In this document: positions 16,716 to 25,602 of the stretch, in pieces
Layout of the letters: each line of letters begins with the position of its first letter
Numbering within the stretch: position 1 is the first letter of the stretch
Assembly (NCBI GenBank): GCA_030765135.1
Contig: JAVCDC010000080.1
Span: forward strand, 33,336-97,335
Source of the DNA: Candidatus Tritonobacter lacicola
GTDB taxonomy: Bacteria; Auribacterota; Tritonobacteria; Tritonobacterales; Tritonobacteraceae
DNA: 64,000 bases
Direction of reading: 5' to 3'
Program-made: the position numbers and the translations under genes
Notes under the pieces: model-generated
What the model was told of the DNA's origin: nothing
Seen by the model: the letters and a program-made list of their open reading frames with translations, nothing else
Database searches by the model: none

Positions 16716-17526
16716 ACTGGGGAGGCTTCGGGCCCTGATAAGCGGCTACGGCAGCCTCATCGTTGCTTTCTCCGGTGGTGTGGACAGCACCCTCCTCCTG
16801 AAGGTTGCACACGATACACTCGGAGAAAAAGCTGCTGCCGTAACTGCCAGGTTGAAATCATTCCCGGAGAGGGAGTACGAGGCGGCGAAATCAATCGCCC
16901 GGAATATCGGCGCGCGCCACATAACGGTTGATTCGGAGTGCCTGGGCATAGAGGGGTTCCGGATGAATCTCCCCGACAGGTGTTACTTCTGTAAGAAGGA
17001 GATCTTCGGCAAGCTCATGGAGATTGCCCGCGCGGAGGGAATACGCTTTGTCGCGGACGGCGATAGCTGCGACGACCTCAAAGATTACAGGCCGGGCTCG
17101 AAGGCGGCTGCCGAACTGGGCGTCGTCTCACCCCTGCGGGAAGCGTGCCTTTCGAAGGAAGATATCAGGGCCCTCTCGAAAGAGCTGGGACTCTCCACGT
17201 GGGATAAGCCGCCGTTTGCCTGCCTCGCTTCAAGGTTCCCCTGCGGCACGGAGATAACGGAGGAGGCCCTCGATACGGTGAACAGGGCGGAGCAGGTCCT
17301 CCTTGACCTGGGATTCAGGCAGGTGAGGGTGCGGCACTACGGCACAATGGCCAGGATAGAGGTTGGAGCAGACGAGGTGGAGCGCTTCTTCGGGAGAGGA
17401 ATGAAGGACGGCATAGTAAGGGCGCTGAAGGAACTCGGTTACAGGCACGTCTGCCTGGACCTGGAGGGCTACCGGACGGGAAGCATGAATGAGACATTAG
17501 GGTTGCGAGACGAGAAGAATAGGTAA
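16693..17526 (+). CDS. larE: LarE-type ATP-dependent sacrificial sulfur transferase
   Basis: 277 residues from ATG 16693 (track GTG 16675). The PP-loop motif VAFSGGVDSTLLLKVA near residue 22 adenylates the substrate. RMNLPDRCYFCKKEIF near 95 and PPFACLASRFPCGTEI near 170 are family signatures; the Cys in ACLASR corresponds to the sacrificial sulfur donor in LarE of Lactobacillus. LarE sulfurates pyridinium biscarboxylate mononucleotide to make the nickel-pincer nucleotide cofactor. LarB, LarC and lactate racemase are not in this window, so the cofactor role is inferred from family only. The start overlaps the HNH gene. Confidence 0.85.
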   Translation: MEQVLDGKLGRLRALISGYGSLIVAFSGGVDSTLLLKVAHDTLGEKAAAVTARLKSFPEREYEAAKSIARNIGARHITVDSECLGIEGFRMNLPDRCYFCKKEIFGKLMEIARAEGIRFVADGDSCDDLKDYRPGSKAAAELGVVSPLREACLSKEDIRALSKELGLSTWDKPPFACLASRFPCGTEITEEALDTVNRAEQVLLDLGFRQVRVRHYGTMARIEVGADEVERFFGRGMKDGIVRALKELGYRHVCLDLEGYRTGSMNETLGLRDEKNR

Positions 17527-17536
17527 AAAAGCAGAC

Positions 17537-17630
17537 ATTCGTAATCTTACTCGTACTCGTAATCGGTTATAGTATTAACGACATAAAGGGAATGACGAGT
17601 AGGAGTACGAGTACGATTACGAGTAAGAGT
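17537..17630. repeat. TCGTAA/TCGTAC word fold-back
   Basis: ATTCGTAATCTTACTCGTACTCGTAATCG (17537-17565) and its inverse CGAGTAGGAGTACGAGTACGATTACGAGTAAGAGT (17596-17630) flank a 30-base loop. The right arm ends exactly at the in-frame TAG that opens the Thi4 remnant. Confidence 0.85.
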
Positions 17631-17632
17631 AG

Positions 17633-17893
17633 AAGCGCAACTATGATATAAGAAGACTGGAGGAGCGGGGACTGGTGAAGACGTACGGCATGGGGGCTAT
17701 GTGGGTCGAGGAGTCGGAGGACCTCATCGTCCATCACACCCGTGAAGTCATCCCAGGGCTGATCGTGACGGGTATGGCCGTCTCGACTACGTTCGGGCTT
17801 CCCCGCATGGGGCCCACTTTCGGCGGCATGCTCCTCTCCGGCCGCGAGGGCGCCAAACTTGCCATGAAGAAGCTTGGCATAAAAATAGTTTAA
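17633..17893 (+). pseudogene. C-terminal remnant of Thi4/ribose-1,5-bisphosphate isomerase-like protein
   Basis: About 86 codons are open. [36 protein letters not shown] is the diagnostic C-terminal FAD-binding end of Thi4-type thiazole synthases (full length about 260-280 residues). The N-terminal two thirds, with the dinucleotide-binding GxGxxG motif, are missing; the reading frame is closed by a TAG at the junction with the short-word repeat. The track start at 17675 is an internal GTG. A residual small protein could be made, but catalysis is not possible. Confidence 0.75.
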
Positions 17894-18023
17894 GGTTGCT
17901 GCTTCTTCTTTAGCTCTTTGTGGCCCTTGCTGTTCTTCAATCATTTTTTCATACAGGTTCATATGCTAATTCGTGGATAATCATTTTTCTTTCGAACTGT
18001 GGTGAAATAGCCGACTTGATGAT

Positions 18024-21000
18024 ATGGAACAAGCTCGCTTGAAGGAAATAAATCTCGGTATCGATATCGGCTCGGTGAGCGTCAATGTAGCCGTCCTTGC
18101 GCCTGACGGGGATATGGTTGACGAGCGTTATATCCGGCACAGGGGCCGGCCTTTTACCGTCGCCCTGGAGGCCCTCCGGGAGGTGATTTCCCGTTACGGA
18201 GAGGGGGCCGTCCGGCACGTGGCGATGACGGGCTCGGGCGGCCGCAAGGTGGCGGAGGCGCTGTCGGTTCCCTATGTCAACGAGATCGTGGCCCAGGCAA
18301 AGGCGGCCGAGGCGATCCAGCCGGAGGCGAGGACGATCATCGAGATCGGCGGCGAGGACTCCAAGCTGATCAACCTGAAGAGCGAAGACGGCGGGCTGGC
18401 GGTGGAGGATTTCGCGATGAACACGATATGCGCCGCCGGGACCGGATCGTTCCTGGACCAGCAGGCGAGCCGCCTCAACCTCTCCATCGAGGACGAGTTC
18501 GGAAAACTGGCCCTGAAGTCGAAGAACCCCCCGCGCATAGCAGGCCGCTGCTCGGTCTTCGCCAAGACCGATATGATCCACCTCCAGCAGCAGGCCACGC
18601 CGGATTACGACATCGTTGCCGGCCTGTGCTACGCGATGGCGAGAAATTTCAAGAGCAATCTCGGCCGCGGCATGGACTTCGTCAAGCCCGTGGCCTTCCA
18701 CGGCGGCGTCGCGGCAAACATCGGTGTCGTCAAGGCACTCAAGGATGTATTCGACCTGAAAGACGGAGAGCTTATCGTCCCTCACCACCACGCCTCCATG
18801 GGGGCCATAGGTGCCGCCCTCGAAGCCGCAGAGAAGGGTTTCTCCACGGGCGGTTTGTCCATGGAGGGGCTGGAGAGGGCAGGAAGGGAGCTCGCGTCGA
18901 TGAAGGAGATTGATTACCGTCTGGAGCCCCTCTCCTCCGGTGTGGAGGAGGTGAAAGAGAGGCTGTCCACGGGCCGGGCAGTGGCCGGCATGGACGTGTA
19001 CCTGGGAATTGACGTGGGCTCCATCAGCACGAACGTGGTCGCGATAGACGCGGAGGGCGGACTACTGGCGAAAAGCTATCTCATGACGTCCGGGCGTCCC
19101 CTCGATGCGGTTAAGAAGGGGCTGGCCGAGGTTCATGAGAGACTCGGCGTGCAGGTGAACGTGAGAGGGGTGGGGAGCACGGGCTCCGGGCGGTACCTCA
19201 CAGGGGACTTCGTCGGAGCGGACGTGGTGAGGAATGAGATAACCGCCCAGGCGCGGGCGGCGATCGCCATCGACCCGGATGTCGACACGGTCTTCGAGAT
19301 CGGCGGGCAGGACTCCAAATACATAAGCCTGGCCGGCGGCGTCGTGATAGATTTCGAGATGAACCACGCCTGTGCCGCCGGGACGGGATCGTATCTCGAG
19401 GAGCAGGCGGAGAAGCTGGGCATCGACATCAAGGCCGAGTTCGGCGACCTGGCACTGAAAAGCCGCTTTCCGGTAAGGCTGGGAGAGCGCTGCACCGTTT
19501 TCATGGAGTCCGACGTCGTTCACTATCAGCAGGCGGGGGCCTCCATCGACGAGCTGGTGGGAGGCCTCTCCTATTCCATAGTCCGCAATTACCTGAACAG
19601 GGTGGTTGGCAAACGGATGGTGGGCGAGAGGATTTTATTCCAGGGGGGGGTGGCAGCGAACAGAGGCGTGGTCGCCGCCTTCAACAAGGTCGTGGGCAAG
19701 ACCGTTGTTGTTCCCCCTCACCACGAGGTGACGGGCGCCATAGGCGTTGCCCTCCTCGCGAGGGAGCATGCCGGGTCTTCAGCGGGGGATTTCAGGAGCG
19801 GTTTCCGCGGGTTTCAACTCGCCTCCCGGAAGTACGCTCTCAAATCGTTCACCTGCTCCCACTGCCCGAACATGTGCGAGGTGAAAGAGGTTGTCATCGA
19901 GGGCGAGCAGCCCCTGTACTACGGGAGCAGGTGCGACCGCTACAACATAAAAAAGGTGAAGAGGGATAACACCATTCCCGACCTTTTCCTCGAGAGGGAG
20001 GCCATTCTGGAGGGCTATCTAAAGGCCCCCTATAACTACAACGGGATCGACATAGGCATTCCGAGGGCCCTCTTCTTCCATGAATACATGCCTTTCTGGG
20101 CTACGTTCTTTTCCTCCCTGGGCTTCAGGGTCGTGCTGTCCCGTCGAACAAACAAGACCGTGATAAAGAGGGGCGTCGAGTCGGTCCTCTCCGAGACATG
20201 CTTCCCCGTCAAGGCCGCCCACGGCCACGTGATCGATCTCGTGGAGAAGGGGATAAAGCACATATTTATTCCCAGCATTATCACGAGCACCAGGGACGAT
20301 CAAAGACAGGAGAGAAATTTCTTTTGCCCCTATGTCCAGACGATACCCTATCTTGTGAGCGTCGCGCTTCGCGTGGAGCTTTCGGGGAGTACGTTGATAC
20401 GACCGGTCATCTACCTCGACAGGGACAGGGAGGAGATGGTCAGCGCCCTCTTAGGGTGCCTGGAGCCGTACGGGGTGTCCGGGAAGGACGTGGCCGGGGC
20501 CGTGGACATGGCCTGGGACTCGCAGAACGAATTCAACCGGCGGCTGAAGGAGAGGGGACGGGAGGTCCTTGCCGGCTTGCAGTCCGGGGAGAGGGCGTGT
20601 GTTATCGTAAGCAGGGCCTACAACGGCTGCGACCCGGAAATCAACCTTGACCTTCCGGGGAAGCTGCGCGATCTGGGTGTGATGGCAATACCCATGGATT
20701 TTCTCGAGATAGATGCCCGGGGCGATGAGGACCACTGGGACAACATGTTCTGGAAGTACGGCCAGCGGATACTCAAGGCCGCCGGCATCATCAACCGGGA
20801 CGAGCGCATCAACGCCGTCTATCTCTCCAACTTCGGTTGCGGACCTGATTCCTTTCTTACCACCTTCTTCAGGAAGGCGATGGGGGGGAAGCCGTTCCTG
20901 CAGCTGGAGATCGACGAGCACAGCGCCGATGCGGGCATTAGAACACGTTGCGAGGCTTTTCTGGACAGCATGAAGAACGTCGACGGCAGGAAAGCATGGC

Positions 21001-22244
21001 CCTTTTCACCGGCCTCGTTTTTCGTGAAGAAGAGCGTCGATGGACGGATACTGTTTATCCCCCATATGTGCGAGCATGCCCATGGCCTGGCGGCGGCGTT
21101 CAGGACATCCGGCATAGACGCGAGGGTCATGCCGCCTTCCGACGAAGAGAGCCTCGAGCTCGGCAGGAGATACACGGTGGGGAAGGAGTGCTTTCCGGCC
21201 ATCATCACCACCGGCGACATGCTGAGACAGATTTCCTCGCCCGATTTCGACCCTTCGGCCAGCGCGTTCTTCATGCCGTCGGGAACGGGTCCCTGCCGGT
21301 TCGGCCAGTACAATACACTGCACAAAATCATTCTCACCGACCTCGGGTTCGGGGATGTGCCGGTGATGTCTCTGAACCAGGGCAGAAAGTTCTACGAGGA
21401 TTTTAAAGATTTGAAATCGGACCCCAGCAGAAACGCCTGGCACGCTATCCTATCGTCGGACCTCATCACGAAGGCCCTCCACGCGATCAGACCTTACGAG
21501 ACGGAGAAGGGCCTGGCCGACAGGGTGCACGAGGAGGCTATTGCCAGGATCTGCTACGGGATCATGAACGGCAGGACCTTCGCCGCCGTGAGGGAGTGCG
21601 CGAACATGTTCAGGGAGATCCCGACGGATGGCAGGGGCTCAAGGCCCCTGGTCGCCGTGGTCGGGGAGATTTTTGTCAGGCAGCATGTGTTCAGTAACAA
21701 CGATCTCATCCGCCAGCTGGAGGGGCAGGGAGCGGAGGTCGTCCTATCGAGCTTCGCCGAGTGGATCTACTACATCAACTTCACCGGGATGAGGCAGAAC
21801 AGGGAGTTCGGGGACTACCGCCACTATTTCCAGACGCGCGTAAAGGACACGGTGGAGCTTGTTGACGAGATGCGGATGTCCAGGTATTTCCGCGGTCTCT
21901 TCAGCCCCCTCCGCGAGACGAGGCCGCGGAAATACCTGGATCTCAGCAACAGGTACATCCACGACTCGTTCGAGGGAGAGACGACCGTCACGCTGGGCAA
22001 GTCGATCGAGTCTTACCACGAGGGGACCTCCGGCATCGTAAACGTGATGCCTTTTACGTGCATGCCAGGCACCATCGTGAGCGGCATGCTCAAGCAGTTC
22101 CGGGCGGACCACGATTCCATCCCGGTAATATCCATCGCCTACGAGGGGCAAAAAGAGATGGGGGCGGTGACCAGGCTCGAGGCCTTCATGCACCAGGTGC
22201 GCGAGTATCACCGTTCCCGCGAGGGCGCGGGGCGCCGACCTTGA
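18024..22244 (+). CDS. Giant acyl-CoA dehydratase activase-related protein (two BadF/HgdC domains plus DUF2229/HgdB-like)
   Basis: 1406 residues. Two ASKHA ATPase domains of the HgdC/BadF type lie at about 5-285 (LGIDIGSVSVNVAV, IEIGGEDSKLI, CAAGTGSFLDQQA, RCSVFAKTD) and 325-590 (LGIDVGSISTNVVA, FEIGGQDSKYI, CAAGTGSYLEEQA, RCTVFMESD). In HgdC the Cys of CAAGTG and RCxVF bind the [4Fe-4S] cluster. A Cys-rich segment (CSHCPNMCEV, about 615) and a DUF2229/2-hydroxyglutaryl-CoA dehydratase-like part follow (ETCFPVKAAHGH, GKECFPAI, GPCRFGQY, TCMPG). This matches the known fused COG1924-COG3580-COG3581 type, whose substrate is unknown. ATP-driven low-potential electron transfer is the family inference. 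No dehydratase subunits are adjacent. Confidence 0.85.
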   Translation: MEQARLKEINLGIDIGSVSVNVAVLAPDGDMVDERYIRHRGRPFTVALEALREVISRYGEGAVRHVAMTGSGGRKVAEALSVPYVNEIVAQAKAAEAIQPEARTIIEIGGEDSKLINLKSEDGGLAVEDFAMNTICAAGTGSFLDQQASRLNLSIEDEFGKLALKSKNPPRIAGRCSVFAKTDMIHLQQQATPDYDIVAGLCYAMARNFKSNLGRGMDFVKPVAFHGGVAANIGVVKALKDVFDLKDGELIVPHHHASMGAIGAALEAAEKGFSTGGLSMEGLERAGRELASMKEIDYRLEPLSSGVEEVKERLSTGRAVAGMDVYLGIDVGSISTNVVAIDAEGGLLAKSYLMTSGRPLDAVKKGLAEVHERLGVQVNVRGVGSTGSGRYLTGDFVGADVVRNEITAQARAAIAIDPDVDTVFEIGGQDSKYISLAGGVVIDFEMNHACAAGTGSYLEEQAEKLGIDIKAEFGDLALKSRFPVRLGERCTVFMESDVVHYQQAGASIDELVGGLSYSIVRNYLNRVVGKRMVGERILFQGGVAANRGVVAAFNKVVGKTVVVPPHHEVTGAIGVALLAREHAGSSAGDFRSGFRGFQLASRKYALKSFTCSHCPNMCEVKEVVIEGEQPLYYGSRCDRYNIKKVKRDNTIPDLFLEREAILEGYLKAPYNYNGIDIGIPRALFFHEYMPFWATFFSSLGFRVVLSRRTNKTVIKRGVESVLSETCFPVKAAHGHVIDLVEKGIKHIFIPSIITSTRDDQRQERNFFCPYVQTIPYLVSVALRVELSGSTLIRPVIYLDRDREEMVSALLGCLEPYGVSGKDVAGAVDMAWDSQNEFNRRLKERGREVLAGLQSGERACVIVSRAYNGCDPEINLDLPGKLRDLGVMAIPMDFLEIDARGDEDHWDNMFWKYGQRILKAAGIINRDERINAVYLSNFGCGPDSFLTTFFRKAMGGKPFLQLEIDEHSADAGIRTRCEAFLDSMKNVDGRKAWPFSPASFFVKKSVDGRILFIPHMCEHAHGLAAAFRTSGIDARVMPPSDEESLELGRRYTVGKECFPAIITTGDMLRQISSPDFDPSASAFFMPSGTGPCRFGQYNTLHKIILTDLGFGDVPVMSLNQGRKFYEDFKDLKSDPSRNAWHAILSSDLITKALHAIRPYETEKGLADRVHEEAIARICYGIMNGRTFAAVRECANMFREIPTDGRGSRPLVAVVGEIFVRQHVFSNNDLIRQLEGQGAEVVLSSFAEWIYYINFTGMRQNREFGDYRHYFQTRVKDTVELVDEMRMSRYFRGLFSPLRETRPRKYLDLSNRYIHDSFEGETTVTLGKSIESYHEGTSGIVNVMPFTCMPGTIVSGMLKQFRADHDSIPVISIAYEGQKEMGAVTRLEAFMHQVREYHRSREGAGRRP

Positions 22245-22294
22245 ATAGTCAGGTTGTTATCGGCGAGTGGTCACCGCTGCACGGGACATAGACG

Positions 22295-23386
22295 ATGGAT
22301 GCCATAGTTACGATTAAGAGTACGAGGATGTGCCGATTGCCGTATTTACTTGCCAGCTTTTTGATCAGCACTGCTTTACTCCTTCCCCTGCAAGCCCAAG
22401 GGCGGATAGAGATCATTTTAATGGGGCAGACCAGGGGGTTGAGGCCGCCCCCCCTGGGCGACGAGAACTGGTTCTGCGGAACTCCCTTCGGCCACACGGC
22501 GCTCTACATAGAGAGCGCCTGCCCCGATGATGAAAGGGTCGTCCGCCAGTGCCGCGAGGGGGAGAGGGGCGGCCTGGTGCTCACGGTCGACAAGCAGTTG
22601 AAGGATACCTTCTTTACAGCAGTCCCGCGGGAAGAGTTTTTCTACGGACCGCTCGATCCGGATGCCCTGCCTGCCTCGGTCAGCAGGGAAGATATCAAGG
22701 AAGCCTTCGATATTTTTAACGATAAATACGGCTTCCTTTACAAGAAGGGGCCCGGAATCTCGGGATTCGGCCAGGATTACGGCATACTCTATATCAGGAA
22801 GGCGTGGGGCATCGTGTACCCCACCACTAAAGAGGAGGAGGCGAGGATCATCGAGTACTGGCGGGACCACGTGCGCGACGAGTTCTACCCGGTAGCCAAC
22901 AACTGCGCCTCGACCATAACGGAGTCACTGAACAACGCGGGCCTGGGCTTCCACACGTTTATCCGCCGCCGTGCCTCCTACAACGCTTTTATTTACGCGA
23001 TCAAAAAGCTCCTCCTTGCGGGGGCGGGGGCGAGGGCGCCTGACGGGAATTACTTAAGGAGAGAAGGAGCTTATGTCACGGAATACAGCCAGCTCAAATC
23101 CAAGGCTGTTATCTCCTCGAACAGGCCGTTCAACGTTTACACACTGCGCAACCTCGAATATCTTGTCTGGCTCTCCCCGAAGGGAGAACCATCTCTCCCA
23201 AGCGACAAGCCAATCAACTACAGTGAATACCCGGCGGGGAATGAGGTCGCTCTTACGAACCCGGCCAGGGGTTTTCTGTCAAGCCGTCCCCGGTGGCTCC
23301 TGTCAAAGCCCGACGAGTTCATCAGGCTCTGGATACAGTCGGTCAAGGGTGTATGGTATCTCATCAATCCCGTGAAGGGCATTTAG
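22295..23386 (+). CDS. Secreted protein with papain-like (permuted NlpC/P60 or DUF4105-like) signature
   Basis: 363 residues. A hydrophobic leader (CRLPYLLASFLISTALLLPLQAQG) predicts export; ATG 22328 would place the signal peptide at the very start, ATG 22295 adds 11 residues. TPFGHTALYIE near residue 70 and YPVANNCASTITESL near 200 give a His-then-Cys order as in circularly permuted papain-like families (LRAT/YiiX/DUF4105 group). The C-terminal 130 residues are unassigned. A peptidase, amidase or acyltransferase function is possible but unproven. The serpin gene follows 83 bases later, raising the possibility that they are functionally linked. Confidence 0.55.
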   Translation: MDAIVTIKSTRMCRLPYLLASFLISTALLLPLQAQGRIEIILMGQTRGLRPPPLGDENWFCGTPFGHTALYIESACPDDERVVRQCREGERGGLVLTVDKQLKDTFFTAVPREEFFYGPLDPDALPASVSREDIKEAFDIFNDKYGFLYKKGPGISGFGQDYGILYIRKAWGIVYPTTKEEEARIIEYWRDHVRDEFYPVANNCASTITESLNNAGLGFHTFIRRRASYNAFIYAIKKLLLAGAGARAPDGNYLRREGAYVTEYSQLKSKAVISSNRPFNVYTLRNLEYLVWLSPKGEPSLPSDKPINYSEYPAGNEVALTNPARGFLSSRPRWLLSKPDEFIRLWIQSVKGVWYLINPVKGI

Positions 23387-23469
23387 TTTGAGCTTCGATT
23401 TTAATGGAACTTTATGACATGATCAGGTGTCTTATTAATGGATTGGTAAGTACCTAGAAGGAAATTGCT

Positions 23470-24696
23470 ATGGAATGGGCTAAGAAGATATTGGGCGTAT
23501 TGTTAGTGATTGTAGTGGCGGGAACGGTATGGTCTGAGGAGAAGCCGGCTGTAAAGGCCGGGAACGATCGTGCCGTGGTTGTGAAGGGGAACAACGAGTT
23601 CGCCTTCGACCTCTACGCGAAGCTGCGCGGAAGGGAGGGGAACCTTTTTCTCTCTCCCTTCAGCATCTCGACGGCGCTGGCGATGACATACGCCGGGGCG
23701 CGTGGCGGGACGGAGGCACAGATGGCAAAGGCCCTTCATCTCACGCTGCCGGGTGAAGAGCTGCATTCCGCCTTCGCCGGACTGATACGGGGTCTGGATG
23801 AGGATAAAAAAGGGCGGGGCTACGAGCTCGTCGTCGCCAACGCCCTGTGGGGACAGAAGGGCTACGGTTTTCTCAAGGAATACCTGGATTTAACAAGGTC
23901 CTGTTATGGAGCAGGTCTCCACGAGGTTGATTTCGAGAAGGCCGCGGAGGCCGCGCGGAAGTCCATCAATGCCTGGGTCGAGAAAAAAACCAAAGATAAG
24001 ATCAAGGACCTTATAAAGCCCGGCGTGCTGTCCTCCCTCACGCGGCTTGTCCTGACAAACGCAATCTACTTCAAGGGCCAGTGGGCTTCACGGTTCAAGG
24101 AGGAAGCGACGAAGGACGGGCCGTTCACGCTCTCCTCCGGCAAGAAGGTTACCGTCCCCATGATGAACCAAACGGAGGAGTTCGGTTATATGGAGGACGG
24201 GTATATGCAGGCCCTGGAGCTTCCCTATATCGGTGACAGGTTGTCCATGGTTGTCTTACTGCCGAAGAAGGTAGATGGTATGGCGGTCCTCGAGAAATCT
24301 CTCACGGCGAAAAACCTGTCACAGTGGCTGTCGCGATTGCATAAGCGGAAGGTCGTCGTCGCATTGCCGAGGTTTAAGTTCACCTCGGAGTTCGGCCTGG
24401 CAGATGTACTCAAGTCGATGGGAATGACCGACGCCTTCTCCCTGCCGCCCGCCGACTTCTCTGGAATGGACGGAAAGAAGGACCTCTTTATCTCTGCCGT
24501 TATCCACAAGGCGTTCGTCGATGTGAACGAGGAGGGGACTGAGGCCGCCGCGGCCACCGCTGTTGTGATGAAATTGGAAGCCGCAATGCCGGAGCCGGTC
24601 CCAGTATTCCGGGCCGACCACCCTTTCCTTTTCATCATCCGCGACACAAAGACCGGCAGCATCCTCTTCATGGGACGCATGATTGACCCATCTTGA
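23470..24696 (+). CDS. Secreted serpin (serine/cysteine protease inhibitor)
   Basis: 408 residues with signal peptide (KILGVLLVIVVAGTVWS). The serpin fold is clear: NEFAFDLYAKLRGREGNLFLSPFSIS near residue 45, NAIYFKGQWASRF near 195 and HPFLFIIRDTKTGSILFMGRM at the C-terminus. The reactive-centre hinge VNEEGTEAAAATAVV has the small residues needed for loop insertion, so it should be inhibitory. The P1 residue lies in the following LEAAMPEPVPVF segment and cannot be fixed by eye. RBS AAGGA precedes ATG 23470. Bacterial serpins are patchily distributed, so transfer from another lineage is possible. Confidence 0.95.
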   Translation: MEWAKKILGVLLVIVVAGTVWSEEKPAVKAGNDRAVVVKGNNEFAFDLYAKLRGREGNLFLSPFSISTALAMTYAGARGGTEAQMAKALHLTLPGEELHSAFAGLIRGLDEDKKGRGYELVVANALWGQKGYGFLKEYLDLTRSCYGAGLHEVDFEKAAEAARKSINAWVEKKTKDKIKDLIKPGVLSSLTRLVLTNAIYFKGQWASRFKEEATKDGPFTLSSGKKVTVPMMNQTEEFGYMEDGYMQALELPYIGDRLSMVVLLPKKVDGMAVLEKSLTAKNLSQWLSRLHKRKVVVALPRFKFTSEFGLADVLKSMGMTDAFSLPPADFSGMDGKKDLFISAVIHKAFVDVNEEGTEAAAATAVVMKLEAAMPEPVPVFRADHPFLFIIRDTKTGSILFMGRMIDPS

Positions 24697-24763
24697 GGAT
24701 GCTCAACTGCCCCGGATACAAAGGCCGAACAGTAGGTCAGGGATGAAACTCCGGGGGCAGCTA

Positions 24764-24926
24764 ATAACCAAGTAACAAGAAACAAACACCAAACAATGCC
24801 CAATATTCAATAACCGGTCTCCAAACGGAATCTACTTCTATCTGGAGAAATTAATTACCGGGTTTGGTTATTTGAATTTGGAGTTTGTGATTTGTTCGGT
24901 TATTGTTACTTGTATCTTGGTGTTTG
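24764..24926. repeat. AAACAAACACC-type word fold-back
   Basis: ATAACCAAGTAACAAGAAACAAACACCAAACAATG (24764-24798) and the partly inverse GGTTTGGTTATTTGAATTTGGAGTTTGTGATTTGTTCGG...TTGTTACTTGTATCTTGGTGTTTG (24861-24926) flank a 60-base centre. It lies between the convergent serpin and lolA genes and fills the gap. Confidence 0.6.
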
Positions 24927-24928
24927 AT

Positions 24929-25591
24929 CTATAGTTTCGAGTAGTCCACGACCTCCACCCCTTTAGGGGCTTTGAACTTGAAGAAGCTGTCCTTGATCGG
25001 CGGGTTGATGGAGATGTTCGTGAACTCGAAGACGGTCGTGTCCTTCGACCTCTCGAACTGCTCGGTCCTGACGGGGACCATTTTTTCACGGTCCAGCCAG
25101 ACGCGTATTTTTTCCAGGACGTTCGCTATCTCCTTGTTCCTGGGGAAGAAGTCCAGGACGAAGGCGCCGCCTTCATCCTCGCTGACCAGGCTGATTGCGA
25201 AGTTTTTCTTGAGCTCCGATGCAGGTACGCCGAATCCTATAAGGAGCGTCGATATCTTGTAGTCCCTGCCCAGGTCAATCTTCTGTATCTGCTTGATGTC
25301 GGGGATGTACGTCCAGGCGACGCCGTCGTTGAGGTATACCTCGTTCGAGTCGGGTGGGGCGTAGTGCCATGCCATCTTCCCGCCTTTTTTATAGTATATC
25401 CTGCCCCTGGATTCCTGCTTATCATCGAAGAGTGAGAAGCGTTTGACCTGTGTGAAGTCCGCCGTGAGGGTCTCTATCTTACCGCCCTTCTCCTCCATCA
25501 GGGCGAGGACCCTGTCCAGCTGATCGCCGTATGAAGGTACGGCAAAGGATATAAGGATCAAGCAGAGGGACTGGAATAAGACCTTTTTCAT
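24929..25591 (-). CDS. lolA: Outer membrane lipoprotein carrier protein LolA
   Basis: 220 residues with a signal peptide (KKVLFQSLCLILISFAVPSYG). TLTADFTQVKRFSLFDDKQESRGRIYYKKGGKMAWHY and NDGVAWTYIPDIKQIQKI are typical LolA segments. LolA accepts lipoproteins from the LolCDE ABC transporter and carries them across the periplasm. It is the last gene of a minus-strand operon with an ABC ATPase and permease, consistent with a lipoprotein-trafficking role. Length and motif order are normal. Confidence 0.88.
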   Translation of the reverse strand: MKKVLFQSLCLILISFAVPSYGDQLDRVLALMEEKGGKIETLTADFTQVKRFSLFDDKQESRGRIYYKKGGKMAWHYAPPDSNEVYLNDGVAWTYIPDIKQIQKIDLGRDYKISTLLIGFGVPASELKKNFAISLVSEDEGGAFVLDFFPRNKEIANVLEKIRVWLDREKMVPVRTEQFERSKDTTVFEFTNISINPPIKDSFFKFKAPKGVEVVDYSKL

Positions 25592-25602
25592 AACTTATTA
25601 TA

